Assembly (NCBI GenBank): GCA_017642695.1 | Contig: JAEPQD010000001.1 | Span: 2,055,701 to 2,119,700 of the forward strand | Direction: 5' to 3' | Origin: Parvibaculum sp. | GTDB taxonomy: Bacteria; Pseudomonadota; Alphaproteobacteria; Parvibaculales; Parvibaculaceae | DNA length: 64,000 bases | Shown: positions 42,554 to 52,237 of the stretch, piece by piece | How the letters are laid out: each line of letters begins with the position of its first letter | Numbering within the stretch: the stretch's first letter is position 1 | Notes under the pieces: generated by a model | Told to the model about the DNA's origin: nothing | The model's input: the letters and a program-made list of their open reading frames with translations, nothing else | Databases searched by the model: none | Translations under genes and position numbers: made by a program

Positions 42554-43728
42554 GGCGCTGGTCCTTCATCCTTAGTGGCTCCGGTTCGGTTGGTAAGAGC
42601 CCAGCGTGCCCTTTGCCACAGGAAGTCGAAGCGAACGCCGCTGATGATGGCGACGCAGATGCCACATACCGACAGCGGTAAGAAATACATCAGCGGCGCA
42701 AGATAGAGGTCGCGGCTTGCAGCATTGGCCAATGCAAATCCAAGTATCCTGATCAGGAGAGCTGCCGCAGCGGCAATAGCCATGCGTGACGCATAGCCGC
42801 GCCGATTGAAGGGGGCTGGAAGAAGCGCCGCTAGTGCAATAAGAGCGAGCATTGCGGGATAGAAACCTTCGACTATGCGTTCATGCGCGTCAGCCAACAG
42901 TTTCGATCTGTTTTGTCTCGCATAGAGGTCGTCCGGCGCCGGGTTCACAAGTTCATGGAAGTAACGCTCCCGGCCTTCGTATGAAAAAGTTGGGCGGTCG
43001 TCGACGTACTGTGAAAGGTCGTAGGTGTACTTGTCGAAATAGAGGAGGGTGGCGGCTCCCGCCGCATTCGCGTCTTTCTCACGCGAGACGCGCTGGATAT
43101 TGCCATTGAACATGACGAGTAGGGGGCCGTTTGGACCCTCAACCAGACTTCCTGTTTCGGCCATATAGGTGATTGGCTCGTCCGGATTGCGTCCATCGTG
43201 AACTAGTATCCCGTAGGTCGTGCCGTCAGCATCCCGTTCCCGGACATATACGGTAAGACCGGAAGCAGGATTGCTGAAGGTTCCCTCTCGAATTACCGAG
43301 GTCGCGACATCGCTCCGGATTTCATAGAGGCGGTTCTTGAGTGCGCGCATCCCGGATGGGGCTATGTGAATGGAAAACATCAGAACGACTATTGACGTCG
43401 CGACTGCCACGGTCAGAAGGGGGGTCGCGACAACCCATCGGCTGACGCCAGCCGAAAACATGACGACTATTTCACTGTCACCGATCAGCTTGTGAAGCGT
43501 GTAGAGGATCGCGCAAAAGAGCGAAATCGGGAGCACGATGATGAGTGTGCTGGGCAGGGCCAAGGCTGTCAGCTCGAAGAACGTAAGCAGCGTTTGCCCT
43601 TGCGTGATGAGTACATCAAGCATGCGCAAGGCCTGAGTGAGCCATATGATACCCGTGAGCACGAAGCTCGCTACGAGAAACGGCCCAAGCGTCTGCAGAA
43701 AGAGATATCTCGACAGGCTGGTGGGCAT
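42550..43728 (-). CDS. lptF: LPS export permease LptF
   Basis: LptF pairs with LptG and the ATPase LptB (not in this window) to drive LPS export. The 392-aa protein starts LSRYLFLQTLGPFLVASFVLTGIIWLTQALR. It has ILYTLHKLIGDSEIVVMFSAGVSRW, a periplasmic domain with TLLYFDKYTYDLSQY, and C-terminal helices near FNRRGYASRMAIAAAAALLIRI. It is first in lptF-lptG-lptD-surA-pdxA-rsmA, divergent from pepA across 250 nt that carry both promoters. Confidence 0.95.
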   Translation of the reverse strand: MPTSLSRYLFLQTLGPFLVASFVLTGIIWLTQALRMLDVLITQGQTLLTFFELTALALPSTLIIVLPISLFCAILYTLHKLIGDSEIVVMFSAGVSRWVVATPLLTVAVATSIVVLMFSIHIAPSGMRALKNRLYEIRSDVATSVIREGTFSNPASGLTVYVRERDADGTTYGILVHDGRNPDEPITYMAETGSLVEGPNGPLLVMFNGNIQRVSREKDANAAGAATLLYFDKYTYDLSQYVDDRPTFSYEGRERYFHELVNPAPDDLYARQNRSKLLADAHERIVEGFYPAMLALIALAALLPAPFNRRGYASRMAIAAAAALLIRILGFALANAASRDLYLAPLMYFLPLSVCGICVAIISGVRFDFLWQRARWALTNRTGATKDEGPAP

Positions 43729-43978
43729 GAAACCGAGTTCCTCACCGGCATCCAGGTTGTCAGGCCGCTCTGCCTGATTGCCGCCTCGACGACGGCGACT
43801 TTCCCTTGGCGGCGATTCGGTTAGGATACGCGCCGGATTGCCGAGCTTCGCTATGAGAAATGGTTATCCCATTTTGAAGCCCGGGAAAAGGCGGGAAGGC
43901 GAGCACCCTCGCCACAGTATGTATAGCAACGTTTGTTCTTCGGTGTCGGCACCGGAGAGAATCAGGAAAGAGACCCCA

Positions 43979-45472
43979 ATGAATATTACTTTCGCCGACA
44001 TATCGCTCGCGAAGCCGGGGGCGCTGGTTGTGCTGGTAACCGAAGGCGCCACATTGCAGGGGGTTGCGGCCGATCTCGACAGGAAGCTTGGAGGAGCTCT
44101 CAAGCGAGCGGTGAAGGCGGCGGGATTTACCGGCAAGTCGGGAACATATGTCGATCTGGTGGGGCCGCAGGGTATCAGCGCAAGCCGGGTAATTCTGGCA
44201 GGGTTGGGTAAATCGGCGGCCGTTTCCTCTGCCGGTCTTGAAAAGGTCGGAGGCGAACTCGTTGGCCGGCTTGGCAAGACGAAGGATACGGCTCTTGCAA
44301 TTGTTCTGGACGGTATTGCAGCACCAAAACTTCCGGCCGCCGACGCGGCGGCGCGGGTAGCCTTTGGCGCCAAACTTCGTTCCTACAGCTTCGAAAAATA
44401 CAAGACGAAGAAGAAGGACGATGACGCAAAAAAGGAATTGAAGTCGCTGACCGTCATGACGCGCGCCGCAGCATCTGCGCGTAAGGAGTATGCGGTACTT
44501 TCAAAAGTTGCCGAAGGCATGTTCCTTACGAGAGATCTGGTCAATGAACCCGCCAACATTCTCTTTCCCGCCGAGTTCGCAAAGCGCGCGAAGGCGCTCA
44601 CGAAGCTCGGCGTGAAGGTTGAGGTTCTTGGCGAAGCCCAGATGAAGAAGCTTGGCATGGGGTCGCTTCTGGGCGTCGGCCATGGAAGCCAGCATCAGAG
44701 TCAGCTTGTCGTCATGCGCTGGACGGGCGGCAAGGCGGGCGACAAGCCCGTCGCCTTTGTCGGCAAGGGCGTCTGTTTTGATACGGGCGGCATCTCGCTG
44801 AAGCCGGCCGCCAGCATGGAAGACATGAAGGGCGATATGGGTGGCGCAGCTTGCGTCACGGGCCTGATGCACACGCTCGCGGCGCGAAAGGCGAAGGTGA
44901 ATGCCATCGGCGTGATTGGCCTTGTCGAGAACATGCCGGACGGAAAGGCACAGCGGCCGGGCGACATCGTGACCTCCATGTCGGGCCAGACGATCGAGGT
45001 CATCAACACCGACGCGGAAGGTCGCCTCGTACTTGCTGATGCGCTTTGGTACACGCAGAACCGCTTCAAGCCGAAGTTCATGATCGACCTCGCGACGCTG
45101 ACGGGCGCCATCATGGTGGCGCTCGGCAAGGAATATGCGGGTCTTTTCTCCAACGACGATAAGCTCTCAAAACAACTTGCATCTGCTGGTGAGGAAGAAG
45201 GCGAGAAGGTCTGGCGGATGCCGATGGGTGCCGCTTACGACAAGATGATCGATTCCCGTTTCGCCGACATGAAGAATGTTGGAGGGCGCGACGGCGGTTC
45301 TATCACCGCAGCCCAGTTCCTGCAGCGTTTCGTGAACAAGGTGCCTTGGGCGCATCTCGATATCGCGGGGACCGCAATGGCTTCGCCACAGACGGCGACC
45401 AATCAGAGCTGGGGGTCCGGCTGGGGTGTGCGTCTCCTCAACCGTCTGGTGACGGACAATTACGAACGTTGA
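43979..45472 (+). CDS. pepA: Leucyl aminopeptidase
   Basis: PepA is a two-metal M17 aminopeptidase trimming N-terminal residues from peptides. The 497-aa protein has the metal/active-site stretches [32 protein letters not shown] and, diagnostic of M17, [27 protein letters not shown] is at the C-terminus. I chose the ATG at 43979 with AGGAAAG upstream; the in-frame extension to 43778 overlaps the divergent promoter. The pepA-holC pair is conserved in many proteobacteria. Confidence 0.96.
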   Translation: MNITFADISLAKPGALVVLVTEGATLQGVAADLDRKLGGALKRAVKAAGFTGKSGTYVDLVGPQGISASRVILAGLGKSAAVSSAGLEKVGGELVGRLGKTKDTALAIVLDGIAAPKLPAADAAARVAFGAKLRSYSFEKYKTKKKDDDAKKELKSLTVMTRAAASARKEYAVLSKVAEGMFLTRDLVNEPANILFPAEFAKRAKALTKLGVKVEVLGEAQMKKLGMGSLLGVGHGSQHQSQLVVMRWTGGKAGDKPVAFVGKGVCFDTGGISLKPAASMEDMKGDMGGAACVTGLMHTLAARKAKVNAIGVIGLVENMPDGKAQRPGDIVTSMSGQTIEVINTDAEGRLVLADALWYTQNRFKPKFMIDLATLTGAIMVALGKEYAGLFSNDDKLSKQLASAGEEEGEKVWRMPMGAAYDKMIDSRFADMKNVGGRDGGSITAAQFLQRFVNKVPWAHLDIAGTAMASPQTATNQSWGSGWGVRLLNRLVTDNYER

Positions 45473-45481
45473 AGGTGAACG

Positions 45482-45931
45482 GTGACGGAGGTTCTGTTCT
45501 ATCACCTGCAGAATGCTCCACTCGAGAAGGTGCTGCCGCAGCTTCTTGAGAAGTCGCTGGAGCGGGGATGGCGTGCGATCGTCCGAGTCGGCGGGGCGGA
45601 GCGTCTCGACGCCATCAACAATCTTCTCTGGACCTACCGCGAGGACAGCTTCCTGCCGCACGGAACCAAAGACGACGGACCGGTCACGCTCGAGCCCGTT
45701 CTGCTGACGACCGAGGACGAAAACCCGAACGGTGCAAATGTGCTCTTCCTTGTCGACGGAGCCGAACCCGGCGCCGTCGACGGGTATGAGCGCTGCGTTC
45801 TGATGTTCGACGGTCGAGACGAGACAGCGGTCGAAGGCGCCCGGGAGCACTGGAAAAGGCTCAAGGCCGAAGGCCACGACGCGACCTACTGGCAGCAGGG
45901 CGCGGAGGGGCGTTGGGAGAAAAGGGCCTGA
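45482..45931 (+). CDS. holC: DNA polymerase III chi subunit
   Basis: HolC links the clamp loader to single-strand binding protein. The 149-aa protein begins MTEVLFYHLQNAPLEKVLPQLLEKSLERGWRAIV and has NNLLWTYREDSFLPHG with VLLTTEDENPNGANVLFLVDG, all typical of chi. It starts at a GTG (45482) 9 nt after the pepA stop. The adjacency to pepA matches other genomes. Confidence 0.95.
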   Translation: MTEVLFYHLQNAPLEKVLPQLLEKSLERGWRAIVRVGGAERLDAINNLLWTYREDSFLPHGTKDDGPVTLEPVLLTTEDENPNGANVLFLVDGAEPGAVDGYERCVLMFDGRDETAVEGAREHWKRLKAEGHDATYWQQGAEGRWEKRA

Positions 45932-46009
45932 TCCGGAGTCCGCAGGCATATAATTGATTGGCCGCCGCATCTGGCTCATGATGCCCGCCGATCCGCAAGG
46001 GGGGATAAC

Positions 46010-46957
46010 ATGCCTAAATGGCTTCGCGCGGTGTTCACAGCGCTTGTGGTTCTGCTGGTCGTGCTGGGCGCCGGCTATTACTGGTTCGTCGTCGAAAGCA
46101 GCATGCCCGATGATGCGAACTACGCCTTCGACATAAGGGAAGTCCGCCGCATGGTGGCCGCCGTACCGGGCGACAAGCCGGAGAAGGTCGAGGTCGAACG
46201 CATCGGTTCCTTCAGTTTTCCAGCGACGGCGATCGTCGCTGGCGATGGCTGGGCGCAGCGCGATATGCCAGTTTTCAGCTACCGGCTCGTCTATCCTGAC
46301 CAGACCGTCATCGTCGATACGGCACTCAGCGAAGAACTCGGCGGCGGCAATCTCGTCTCCTTCGACGAAGAAGCCTATGCGCGGATGAACAAGGCGATGT
46401 CGGAAGCGTCGCTCATCGTCATCACGCACGAACATATGGATCACATCGGCGGCATCACAACGCACCCTGATCTTCCGGCCGTCCTGCAGAGTACCCGTTT
46501 GACGGTCGAACAACTTGCGGAACCGGATCGTCGTGGCCCCGCCGTTTTTCCCGATGGCGCCCTTGATGGTTATGAACCGCTCGACTATGAGAAATACATG
46601 GTGATCGCGCCGGGCATCGTCCTCATTGAAGCCCCTGGACATTCGCCCGGAAGCCAGATGATCTATGTGCAGGAAGCCGACGGTTCGGAGCTCCTTTTCA
46701 TCGGCGATGTCGCTTGGCAATACCGTAACATAGTGACGCAGCGTGAGCGGGCGCGCCTTGTCACGCAGTTCTTCCTCAAGGAGGACCGGGCGGCGGTGTT
46801 CGGGCAGCTGGCGGCTCTCAAGGAACTGAGCGAAGCGGAACCAGAAATCTCTATTGTTCCGGGCCACGACGGCGAGATCGTCGGCAGTCTCGTTGAGGCA
46901 GGGATTCTGATCGAAGGTTTCGGGGATATCACCGACGAGGAATCCGGAGAGGAATGA
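46010..46957 (+). CDS. MBL-fold metallohydrolase, membrane-anchored
   Basis: This 315-aa protein has an N-terminal membrane helix (about residues 9-27) and a metallo-beta-lactamase domain outside or facing the periplasm. The complete zinc motif VITHEHMDHIGG (H140, H142, D144, H145) is present. EAPGHSPGSQMIYVQ, FIGDVAWQ and IVPGHDGEIV supply the other ligands. The substrate is unknown. Its stop overlaps the next gene as ATGA, so the two are coupled and may act in one periplasmic pathway. Confidence 0.87.
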   Translation: MPKWLRAVFTALVVLLVVLGAGYYWFVVESSMPDDANYAFDIREVRRMVAAVPGDKPEKVEVERIGSFSFPATAIVAGDGWAQRDMPVFSYRLVYPDQTVIVDTALSEELGGGNLVSFDEEAYARMNKAMSEASLIVITHEHMDHIGGITTHPDLPAVLQSTRLTVEQLAEPDRRGPAVFPDGALDGYEPLDYEKYMVIAPGIVLIEAPGHSPGSQMIYVQEADGSELLFIGDVAWQYRNIVTQRERARLVTQFFLKEDRAAVFGQLAALKELSEAEPEISIVPGHDGEIVGSLVEAGILIEGFGDITDEESGEE

Positions 46958-48270
46958 GAGCCCAGGGGAAGAGTACGCGTGGTCTCCGGTGTCCTTGCAT
47001 CGGTTGGCTACTCGCTCTTCCGCTTTTCCTTGGGTCCATCGTTTGGTCCGAAGCCGCATCCGCAGCCGATCGGACCGTTGTCGTCGTGCTTTTCGACGGG
47101 TTCGCGCCTGCCATGATGGAGGTCGCGCGGACGCCCAATTTCGACAGGATCAGAAAAGAGGGTGTTTGGTCGGACCATCTCGTCCCCGCCTTTCCGACCG
47201 TGTCCTTCCCAAACCACACGACTTTCGCCACGGGCTGCTGGCCGGAACATCACGGTATCGTCGGCAATGTGTTTTACGATCCTAAGCGCGGAAAGTATCT
47301 CTACTCCCGGGATGCGGACTGGCTGACGGGTTGCGAACCCATGTGGCAGGCAGCCGAACGGCAGGGCGCGCGGTCGGCCGTCTTCGGGTTCATGGCACGC
47401 AAGTCGAAGACGAAGGGGGCGCTTGCTTCGAAGATCGACGGCCAGCCGCGCTGGGAGAAGTGGGGCAGCGACATGGCGCGCGCGCGCCACGCCATGGACC
47501 TGCTGAACCGGCCGGCAAAGAAGCGCCCTGCGCTGATTGCCCTCTATCTGAAGGGCCCCGACCATGCCGCGCATGACCACGGGACACTTTCGCCGGAAGC
47601 GATCGCGGCAGCGGAGGACAGCGATGCCGTCGTCGGCATGATGATGGAGACGATCTTGGCGCTGCCAAAGGGTCAAGAAGCGGCGCTCATCATCGGCACC
47701 GATCACGGGATGAGGGATGTCGGTCCGTTGATCAATATCGGCCGGATCGCGAACGAGCACGAGATAAAGGGGCAGATAGCGGCTTTCGGCGCGAGCGCTT
47801 ATTTCTATCTCGACCGGCACGAAAGCGTGGATCGTGTCGCCGCCGCGCTCGCCGGTTACGGGGACATGTTCGCCGTGTACCGGAAGGGGGAATACCCGGC
47901 TTTCGCCCGCATCGGGAAGGGACCACGTTCCGGGGACATCTTGCTCGTCGCGAAGCCGCCCTACTGGATAGAGGGGTCGGAAGCTTTTCCTGCCTATGCT
48001 GATATACTCGGCATCTCGACCTTCTGGCCGCGCGCCTTCACGCCGCTCATCGGCGGTATCGCGGCGACTCATGGCTACGATCCTGACGTTCCTGGCATGC
48101 ACGGCATTTTCTATGCATGGGGGACGGGCGTGGCGTCCGGTCGCGAAATCGAGCAGCTCGACATGACCGATGTCCACCCGACCGTATTGGCGCTGCTCGG
48201 CCTCGAGCCGGGCGAGCCGGTGGACGGGAAGATCGTGAAAGAGGTGTTGGCGAAAGAGGCCGACGACTAG
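46954..48270 (+). CDS. Nucleotide pyrophosphatase/phosphodiesterase-like protein
   Basis: This 438-aa secreted protein belongs to the alkaline phosphatase/NPP superfamily. A signal peptide ends near ASAADR (about residue 38). Metal ligands are visible in VVVLFDGFAPAMM (D48), YLKGPDHAAHDHG, and IIGTDHGMRDVG. The nucleophile region reads FPTVSFPNHTTFATGCWPEHHGI; here Ser84 stands where NPP enzymes usually have Thr. It likely cleaves phosphodiester or pyrophosphate bonds in the periplasm. It is translationally coupled to the MBL gene (ATGA) and ends 1 nt from the convergent ABC-F gene. Confidence 0.88.
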   Translation: MRAQGKSTRGLRCPCIGWLLALPLFLGSIVWSEAASAADRTVVVVLFDGFAPAMMEVARTPNFDRIRKEGVWSDHLVPAFPTVSFPNHTTFATGCWPEHHGIVGNVFYDPKRGKYLYSRDADWLTGCEPMWQAAERQGARSAVFGFMARKSKTKGALASKIDGQPRWEKWGSDMARARHAMDLLNRPAKKRPALIALYLKGPDHAAHDHGTLSPEAIAAAEDSDAVVGMMMETILALPKGQEAALIIGTDHGMRDVGPLINIGRIANEHEIKGQIAAFGASAYFYLDRHESVDRVAAALAGYGDMFAVYRKGEYPAFARIGKGPRSGDILLVAKPPYWIEGSEAFPAYADILGISTFWPRAFTPLIGGIAATHGYDPDVPGMHGIFYAWGTGVASGREIEQLDMTDVHPTVLALLGLEPGEPVDGKIVKEVLAKEADD

Positions 48271-48271
48271 G

Positions 48272-50188
48272 CTAACTCGCCGCCATCGCCTCCTCATAGG
48301 TGGTGCTTGCCTCGAGCCAGACTTCTTCTGCGGCGGCGAGCGCCTTCAGCGCATCGGCGCGCTCCTTCGCCGTCGCCGCCATGGCGACGGCATCGCCTGA
48401 AACCTTCGGATCGGCAAGCTTCGCGTCCAGTGCCTCGACCGCCTTTTGGAGACGCGCAATCTCCTGTTCGGCCGCCTGCGCCTTCTTCCGGAGCGGCGCC
48501 ATCTGCTCGCGTTTCTGTGCGGCGAGGCGCCGCGCCTCGCGCTTGTCGTTCGATGGACGCGGCGCCGGCGCTTCCTCCGGCGTACCCTCTCCCTCTTCCG
48601 CGACGAGCGGTATGACGCGGCGCGCCGGATCGAGTAGCCACTTCCGGTAGTCGTTGAGATCGCCCTCATACGTCGAGACTCCGCCATCCGCGACCAGCCA
48701 AAGGCGGTCAGCGCAGGTTTCGACAAGATGACGGTCGTGGCTGATCAGAATAAAGGCGCCGTCATACTCGTTGATCGCCATGACGAGCGCCTCGCGGCTA
48801 TCGACGTCGAGATGGTTTGTCGGCTCGTCGAGGATGATCATGTGTGGCTTGTGAAAGGTCGCGATGGCGAAGAGGAGGCGCGCTTTCTCGCCACCCGAGA
48901 GCTTCTCGACCTTCGTGTCCGCCTTGTCGGCGCCGAAACCGTAGGAACCCGCGCGGGCGCGCACCTGCGCTATTGTTGCATCGGGCATCAACTCGCGGAA
49001 ATGCTCGTAGGGTGTCTCCCCCATGTTGAGTTCGTCGAGTTGGTGCTGGGCGAAGTAGGCAATGCGCAGCTTTTTCGACGCATATTTGTGGCCCGAGGAG
49101 ACACTCAGCCGGTCGCAAAGGAGCTTCGCGAAGGTCGACTTGCCGTTGCCGTTGGCACCGAGTAGCGCGATGCGGTCATCATGATCGATCCGCAAATCGA
49201 GGTTGCTGAGTACCGGCTTGTCCGGCTCGTAGCCGACGCTCGCATGTTCGAGCCGAATGATCGGCGAAGCGAGGGACTTTTCGGGCGCCGGAAAGTGAAA
49301 TGGCAGAACGCGCTCCTGCAGCACATCCGCGATCGGCTCCATCTTCGCTAGCGCCTTCATGCGGCTCTGGGCCTGACGCGCTTTCGAGGCCTTGGCCTTG
49401 AAGCGCTCAATGAAGCTTTCCATATGGCGCCGGGCGTCATCCTGCTTCTTCTTCATCGACAGCTGCAGCATCAGCTTTTCGCGCCGCGTCTTGTCGAAGC
49501 GATCATAATTGCCCGAATAGACGCTGAGCTTCTTGTGCTCGAGATGCAGGATGTTCTGCGCGACGTTGTTCAGAAGATCGCGGTCGTGGCTGACGATGAG
49601 CACCGTGTAGGGGTAGCTCCGGAGATAATCCTCAAGCCAGATCGTACCCTCGAGATCGAGATAGTTTGTCGGCTCGTCGAGAAGCAGCAGGTCGGGTTCA
49701 GAAAAGAGAACAGCCGCAAGTGCGACGCGCATGCGCCAGCCGCCCGAGAAGTCCGCGCAGGGGCGCGCCTGCGCCGCCTCGTCGAAGCCGAGGCCGGACA
49801 GGATCGTTGCCGCCTTGGCGGGCGCAGCATGGGCACCCATATCGGCGAGCCGCGTGTGGATTTCAGCGATCCGGTGGGGGTCGGTCGCCGTCTCGGCCTC
49901 GGCGAGGAGCGCCGTGCGTTCCACGTCGGCGGCGAGCACCGTATCGATCAGTGGGGTCGGGCCCGCCAGAACCTCCTGCCGGACCATGCCCACCCGCCAG
50001 CTCTTGGGATAGGAAATCCCGCCCGTTTCCGGCCCGTATTCGCCCGTGATGAGCTTCAGAAGCGTGGATTTGCCGGTACCGTTCCGCCCGACAAAGCCCG
50101 TTCGCTGCCCCGGGGGGATGGCGGCGGTAACATGGTCGAGGAGCAGGCGCCCCTCCATACGGAAAGTCAGATCGTTGATATGCAACAT
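48272..50188 (-). CDS. ABC-F family ATP-binding protein
   Basis: ABC-F proteins are soluble twin-ATPase factors acting on the ribosome. The 638-aa protein has two nucleotide-binding domains. The first has GRNGTGKSTLLKLITGEYG, DFSGGWRMRVALA and LLLLDEPTNYLDLEG. The second has GANGNGKSTFAKLL, KLSGGEKARLLFAI and IILDEPTNHLDVDS. An arginine/lysine-rich linker lies between them (SMKKKQDDARRHMESFIERF). The C-terminus has a charged coiled coil. There are no membrane helices. I used the ATG at 50188 (MLHINDLTFRMEGR), matching the family start. It is divergent from ndk. Confidence 0.93.
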   Translation of the reverse strand: MLHINDLTFRMEGRLLLDHVTAAIPPGQRTGFVGRNGTGKSTLLKLITGEYGPETGGISYPKSWRVGMVRQEVLAGPTPLIDTVLAADVERTALLAEAETATDPHRIAEIHTRLADMGAHAAPAKAATILSGLGFDEAAQARPCADFSGGWRMRVALAAVLFSEPDLLLLDEPTNYLDLEGTIWLEDYLRSYPYTVLIVSHDRDLLNNVAQNILHLEHKKLSVYSGNYDRFDKTRREKLMLQLSMKKKQDDARRHMESFIERFKAKASKARQAQSRMKALAKMEPIADVLQERVLPFHFPAPEKSLASPIIRLEHASVGYEPDKPVLSNLDLRIDHDDRIALLGANGNGKSTFAKLLCDRLSVSSGHKYASKKLRIAYFAQHQLDELNMGETPYEHFRELMPDATIAQVRARAGSYGFGADKADTKVEKLSGGEKARLLFAIATFHKPHMIILDEPTNHLDVDSREALVMAINEYDGAFILISHDRHLVETCADRLWLVADGGVSTYEGDLNDYRKWLLDPARRVIPLVAEEGEGTPEEAPAPRPSNDKREARRLAAQKREQMAPLRKKAQAAEQEIARLQKAVEALDAKLADPKVSGDAVAMAATAKERADALKALAAAEEVWLEASTTYEEAMAAS

Positions 50189-50284
50189 GATGGTCGGGCT
50201 TTTAGCACCGCCGGTTGCCCCCGTCATCAGGCCCGGCTATAAACCGCGCCAAATCCTCCACCTGCAGAATTGGGAAAGCTGAGC

Positions 50285-50707
50285 ATGGCCCTCGAACGGA
50301 CCTTCTCGATCATCAAGCCGGACGCGACCCGGCGCAATCTTACCGGCAAGATCATCGACCGCTTCGAAAGCGCGGGACTGCGCGTCGTCGCCTCGAAGCG
50401 CATCCACATGACGAAGGCGCAGGCCGAAGGCTTCTATGCCGTTCACAAGGAACGCCCCTTCTTCAACGACCTCGTGGCCTTCATGACCTCGGGTCCCGTC
50501 GTGGTGCAGGTTCTCGAAGGCGAGAACGCCATCGCGAAGAATCGCGAAGTGATGGGCGCCACCAACCCGGCCAATGCCGCCGAAGGTACGATCCGCAAGG
50601 ATTTCGCCGAGTCGATCGAGGCGAATTCGGTCCACGGCTCGGACGCCCCGGAGACGGCTGCCGAGGAAATCAAGTATTTCTTCAAGGACGAAGAGATCGT
50701 CGGCTGA
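50285..50707 (+). CDS. ndk: Nucleoside diphosphate kinase
   Basis: Ndk transfers the gamma phosphate of ATP to NDPs through a phosphohistidine. The 140-aa protein starts [21 protein letters not shown] and has the active-site motif [12 protein letters not shown] with H117. Its length is standard. The ATG at 50285 has GGGAAAG upstream. It is monocistronic, ending at a clear terminator (50731-50755). Confidence 0.98.
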   Translation: MALERTFSIIKPDATRRNLTGKIIDRFESAGLRVVASKRIHMTKAQAEGFYAVHKERPFFNDLVAFMTSGPVVVQVLEGENAIAKNREVMGATNPANAAEGTIRKDFAESIEANSVHGSDAPETAAEEIKYFFKDEEIVG

Positions 50708-50730
50708 CAACGCCGGACGCTGAAATTCGG

Positions 50731-50755
50731 AAGCCCCGCCCTCTCGGCGGGGCTT
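50731..50755 (+). terminator. Rho-independent terminator after ndk
   Basis: Perfect 10-bp arms AAGCCCCGCC (50731-50740) and GGCGGGGCTT (50746-50755) with a CTCTC loop, 24 nt past the ndk stop, followed by a short T-run. Confidence 0.88.
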
Positions 50756-50812
50756 TCTGCATTATAGGCACCGGTATAGGGTCTCTTCCTGCGACGCCCC
50801 GAAAGGAAGGAA

Positions 50813-51589
50813 ATGAAGCGCTCCCGCCTGGTCGACCGTCTCAGGGAACATTACGAAGGCACTTCCGAAGAGGCAGAGCATTTCCGCTACGGCCTGCTGA
50901 TCTTCGACGTCGTGACGATCCTCTTCATCGTGGTGACCTCCTTCACGCCGCGCCCGATCTATGTGGAGATCGCGGATGCGGTGATCGGCGTCCTGATCCT
51001 CGCGGATTTCATCGCTCGCTTCCTGATCGACCGGAACCGGATGAGAAGTCTTCTTCATCCGGTCAATATCGCGGACATGGTGGCGGTGATCTCGTTCCTC
51101 GCGCCGGTGGTAGGCGAGGGGCTCGGCTTCCTCCGCGTGCTGCGTACGGTCCGGCTGCTCCGGACATACAGGACGCTCCAGATCCTCCGGCAAGACTTCA
51201 AATTCTTCCGCGCGAACGAGGAAGTGATCATCGCCGCCGTGAACCTCTGCGTCTTCATCTTCGTGATGACGGGCCTCGTCTACGAGACGCAGCACTACAC
51301 CAACAAGGACATCGACAACTATGCCGATGCGGTCTACTTCACGGTGACGGCCCTCACGACCACCGGCTTCGGCGACATCACGTTGCCGGGCACATCCGGG
51401 CGGCTTCTCTCCGTGATCATCATGATCTTCGGCGTGACGCTCTTTCTACGCCTCGCGCAGGTGCTCTTCCGGCCCAACAAGGTCACGTTCGAATGCCCCG
51501 AATGTGGACTTCTGCGGCATGAGCCGGACGCAGTGCATTGCAAGCATTGCGGCACCACCATCCACATCACGACCGAAGGTCACGGCTAG
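50813..51589 (+). CDS. Voltage-gated-type potassium channel with zinc ribbon
   Basis: This 258-aa inner-membrane protein has six predicted membrane segments. The fourth is an arginine ladder (RVLRTVRLLRTYRTLQILRQ, residues 108-127). The pore has a selectivity filter TTTGFGDI (182-189), with GFG in place of the more common GYG. After the last helix a C-terminal tail carries two cysteine pairs, CPECG (228-232) and CKHCG (243-247), forming a probable zinc ribbon rather than an RCK/TrkA gating domain. It stands alone after the ndk terminator and ends 3 nt from the convergent purN. Confidence 0.9.
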   Translation: MKRSRLVDRLREHYEGTSEEAEHFRYGLLIFDVVTILFIVVTSFTPRPIYVEIADAVIGVLILADFIARFLIDRNRMRSLLHPVNIADMVAVISFLAPVVGEGLGFLRVLRTVRLLRTYRTLQILRQDFKFFRANEEVIIAAVNLCVFIFVMTGLVYETQHYTNKDIDNYADAVYFTVTALTTTGFGDITLPGTSGRLLSVIIMIFGVTLFLRLAQVLFRPNKVTFECPECGLLRHEPDAVHCKHCGTTIHITTEGHG

Positions 51590-51592
51590 GGT

Positions 51593-52237
51593 TCAGCCCG
51601 CAGGCACGAAGAGCGGTCCGCCGACCGTAGCGCCGTCGTAGTCGATTCTGACATTTTCGTCGACGACCCGGGCGCGTTCCTCCACGACGAGTTTGAGTGC
51701 CAGCGGATAGAGCTTGTGCTCCGCTTCCAGCACGCGCTGGCTGAGCGTCTCCGCCGTGTCACCCGGCAGCACCGGCACGGCGGCCTGCGCGACGATGGGG
51801 CCTTCGTCCATTTCAGGCCGCACGAAATGCACCGTGCAGCCGGTAATCTTCACGCCCGCATCGAGCGCCCGCTGATGCACATGGAGCCCCTTGAAGGCGG
51901 GAAGCAGGGAAGGGTGGATGTTGAGCTGCCGGTCGCGCCACTTCTCGACGAACCCGTCGCTCAGAATGCGCATGAAGCCGGCATTGCAGACGAGCTCGAC
52001 ACCCGCCTTGGTGAGTGCACGGTGGAGCTCGGCGTCGAAGGTCTCGCGTGTCGAGAATTCCTTGTGGTCGATGACGGCGGTCGGAATGCCCGCCGCTTCG
52101 GCGACGGCAAGTCCGGCCGCGCCCGGGCGGTTCGAGATCACCAGCGCGATCCGGCCGCGGAAGCCCGGCTCCTCGCAGGCATCGATCAATGCCTTGAGGT
52201 TCGACCCGCGGCCCGAGATGAGAACGCCGATTCTCAC
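51593..52237 (-). CDS. purN: Phosphoribosylglycinamide formyltransferase
   Basis: PurN formylates GAR in purine synthesis. The 214-aa protein begins [21 protein letters not shown]. It contains [36 protein letters not shown] (catalytic Asn/His region) and [26 protein letters not shown] (catalytic Asp). It starts at a GTG (52237) overlapping the purM stop as GTGA. A longer in-frame reading to 52918 is an out-of-frame shadow of purM. purM-purN coupling is usual in alphaproteobacteria. Confidence 0.96.
   Translation of the reverse strand: MRIGVLISGRGSNLKALIDACEEPGFRGRIALVISNRPGAAGLAVAEAAGIPTAVIDHKEFSTRETFDAELHRALTKAGVELVCNAGFMRILSDGFVEKWRDRQLNIHPSLLPAFKGLHVHQRALDAGVKITGCTVHFVRPEMDEGPIVAQAAVPVLPGDTAETLSQRVLEAEHKLYPLALKLVVEERARVVDENVRIDYDGATVGGPLFVPAG

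Noticed and set aside
45167-47059. 630-aa minus-strand open frame across pepA, holC and the MBL gene
   Set aside because: It is antisense to three recognised genes and has no recognisable motif.
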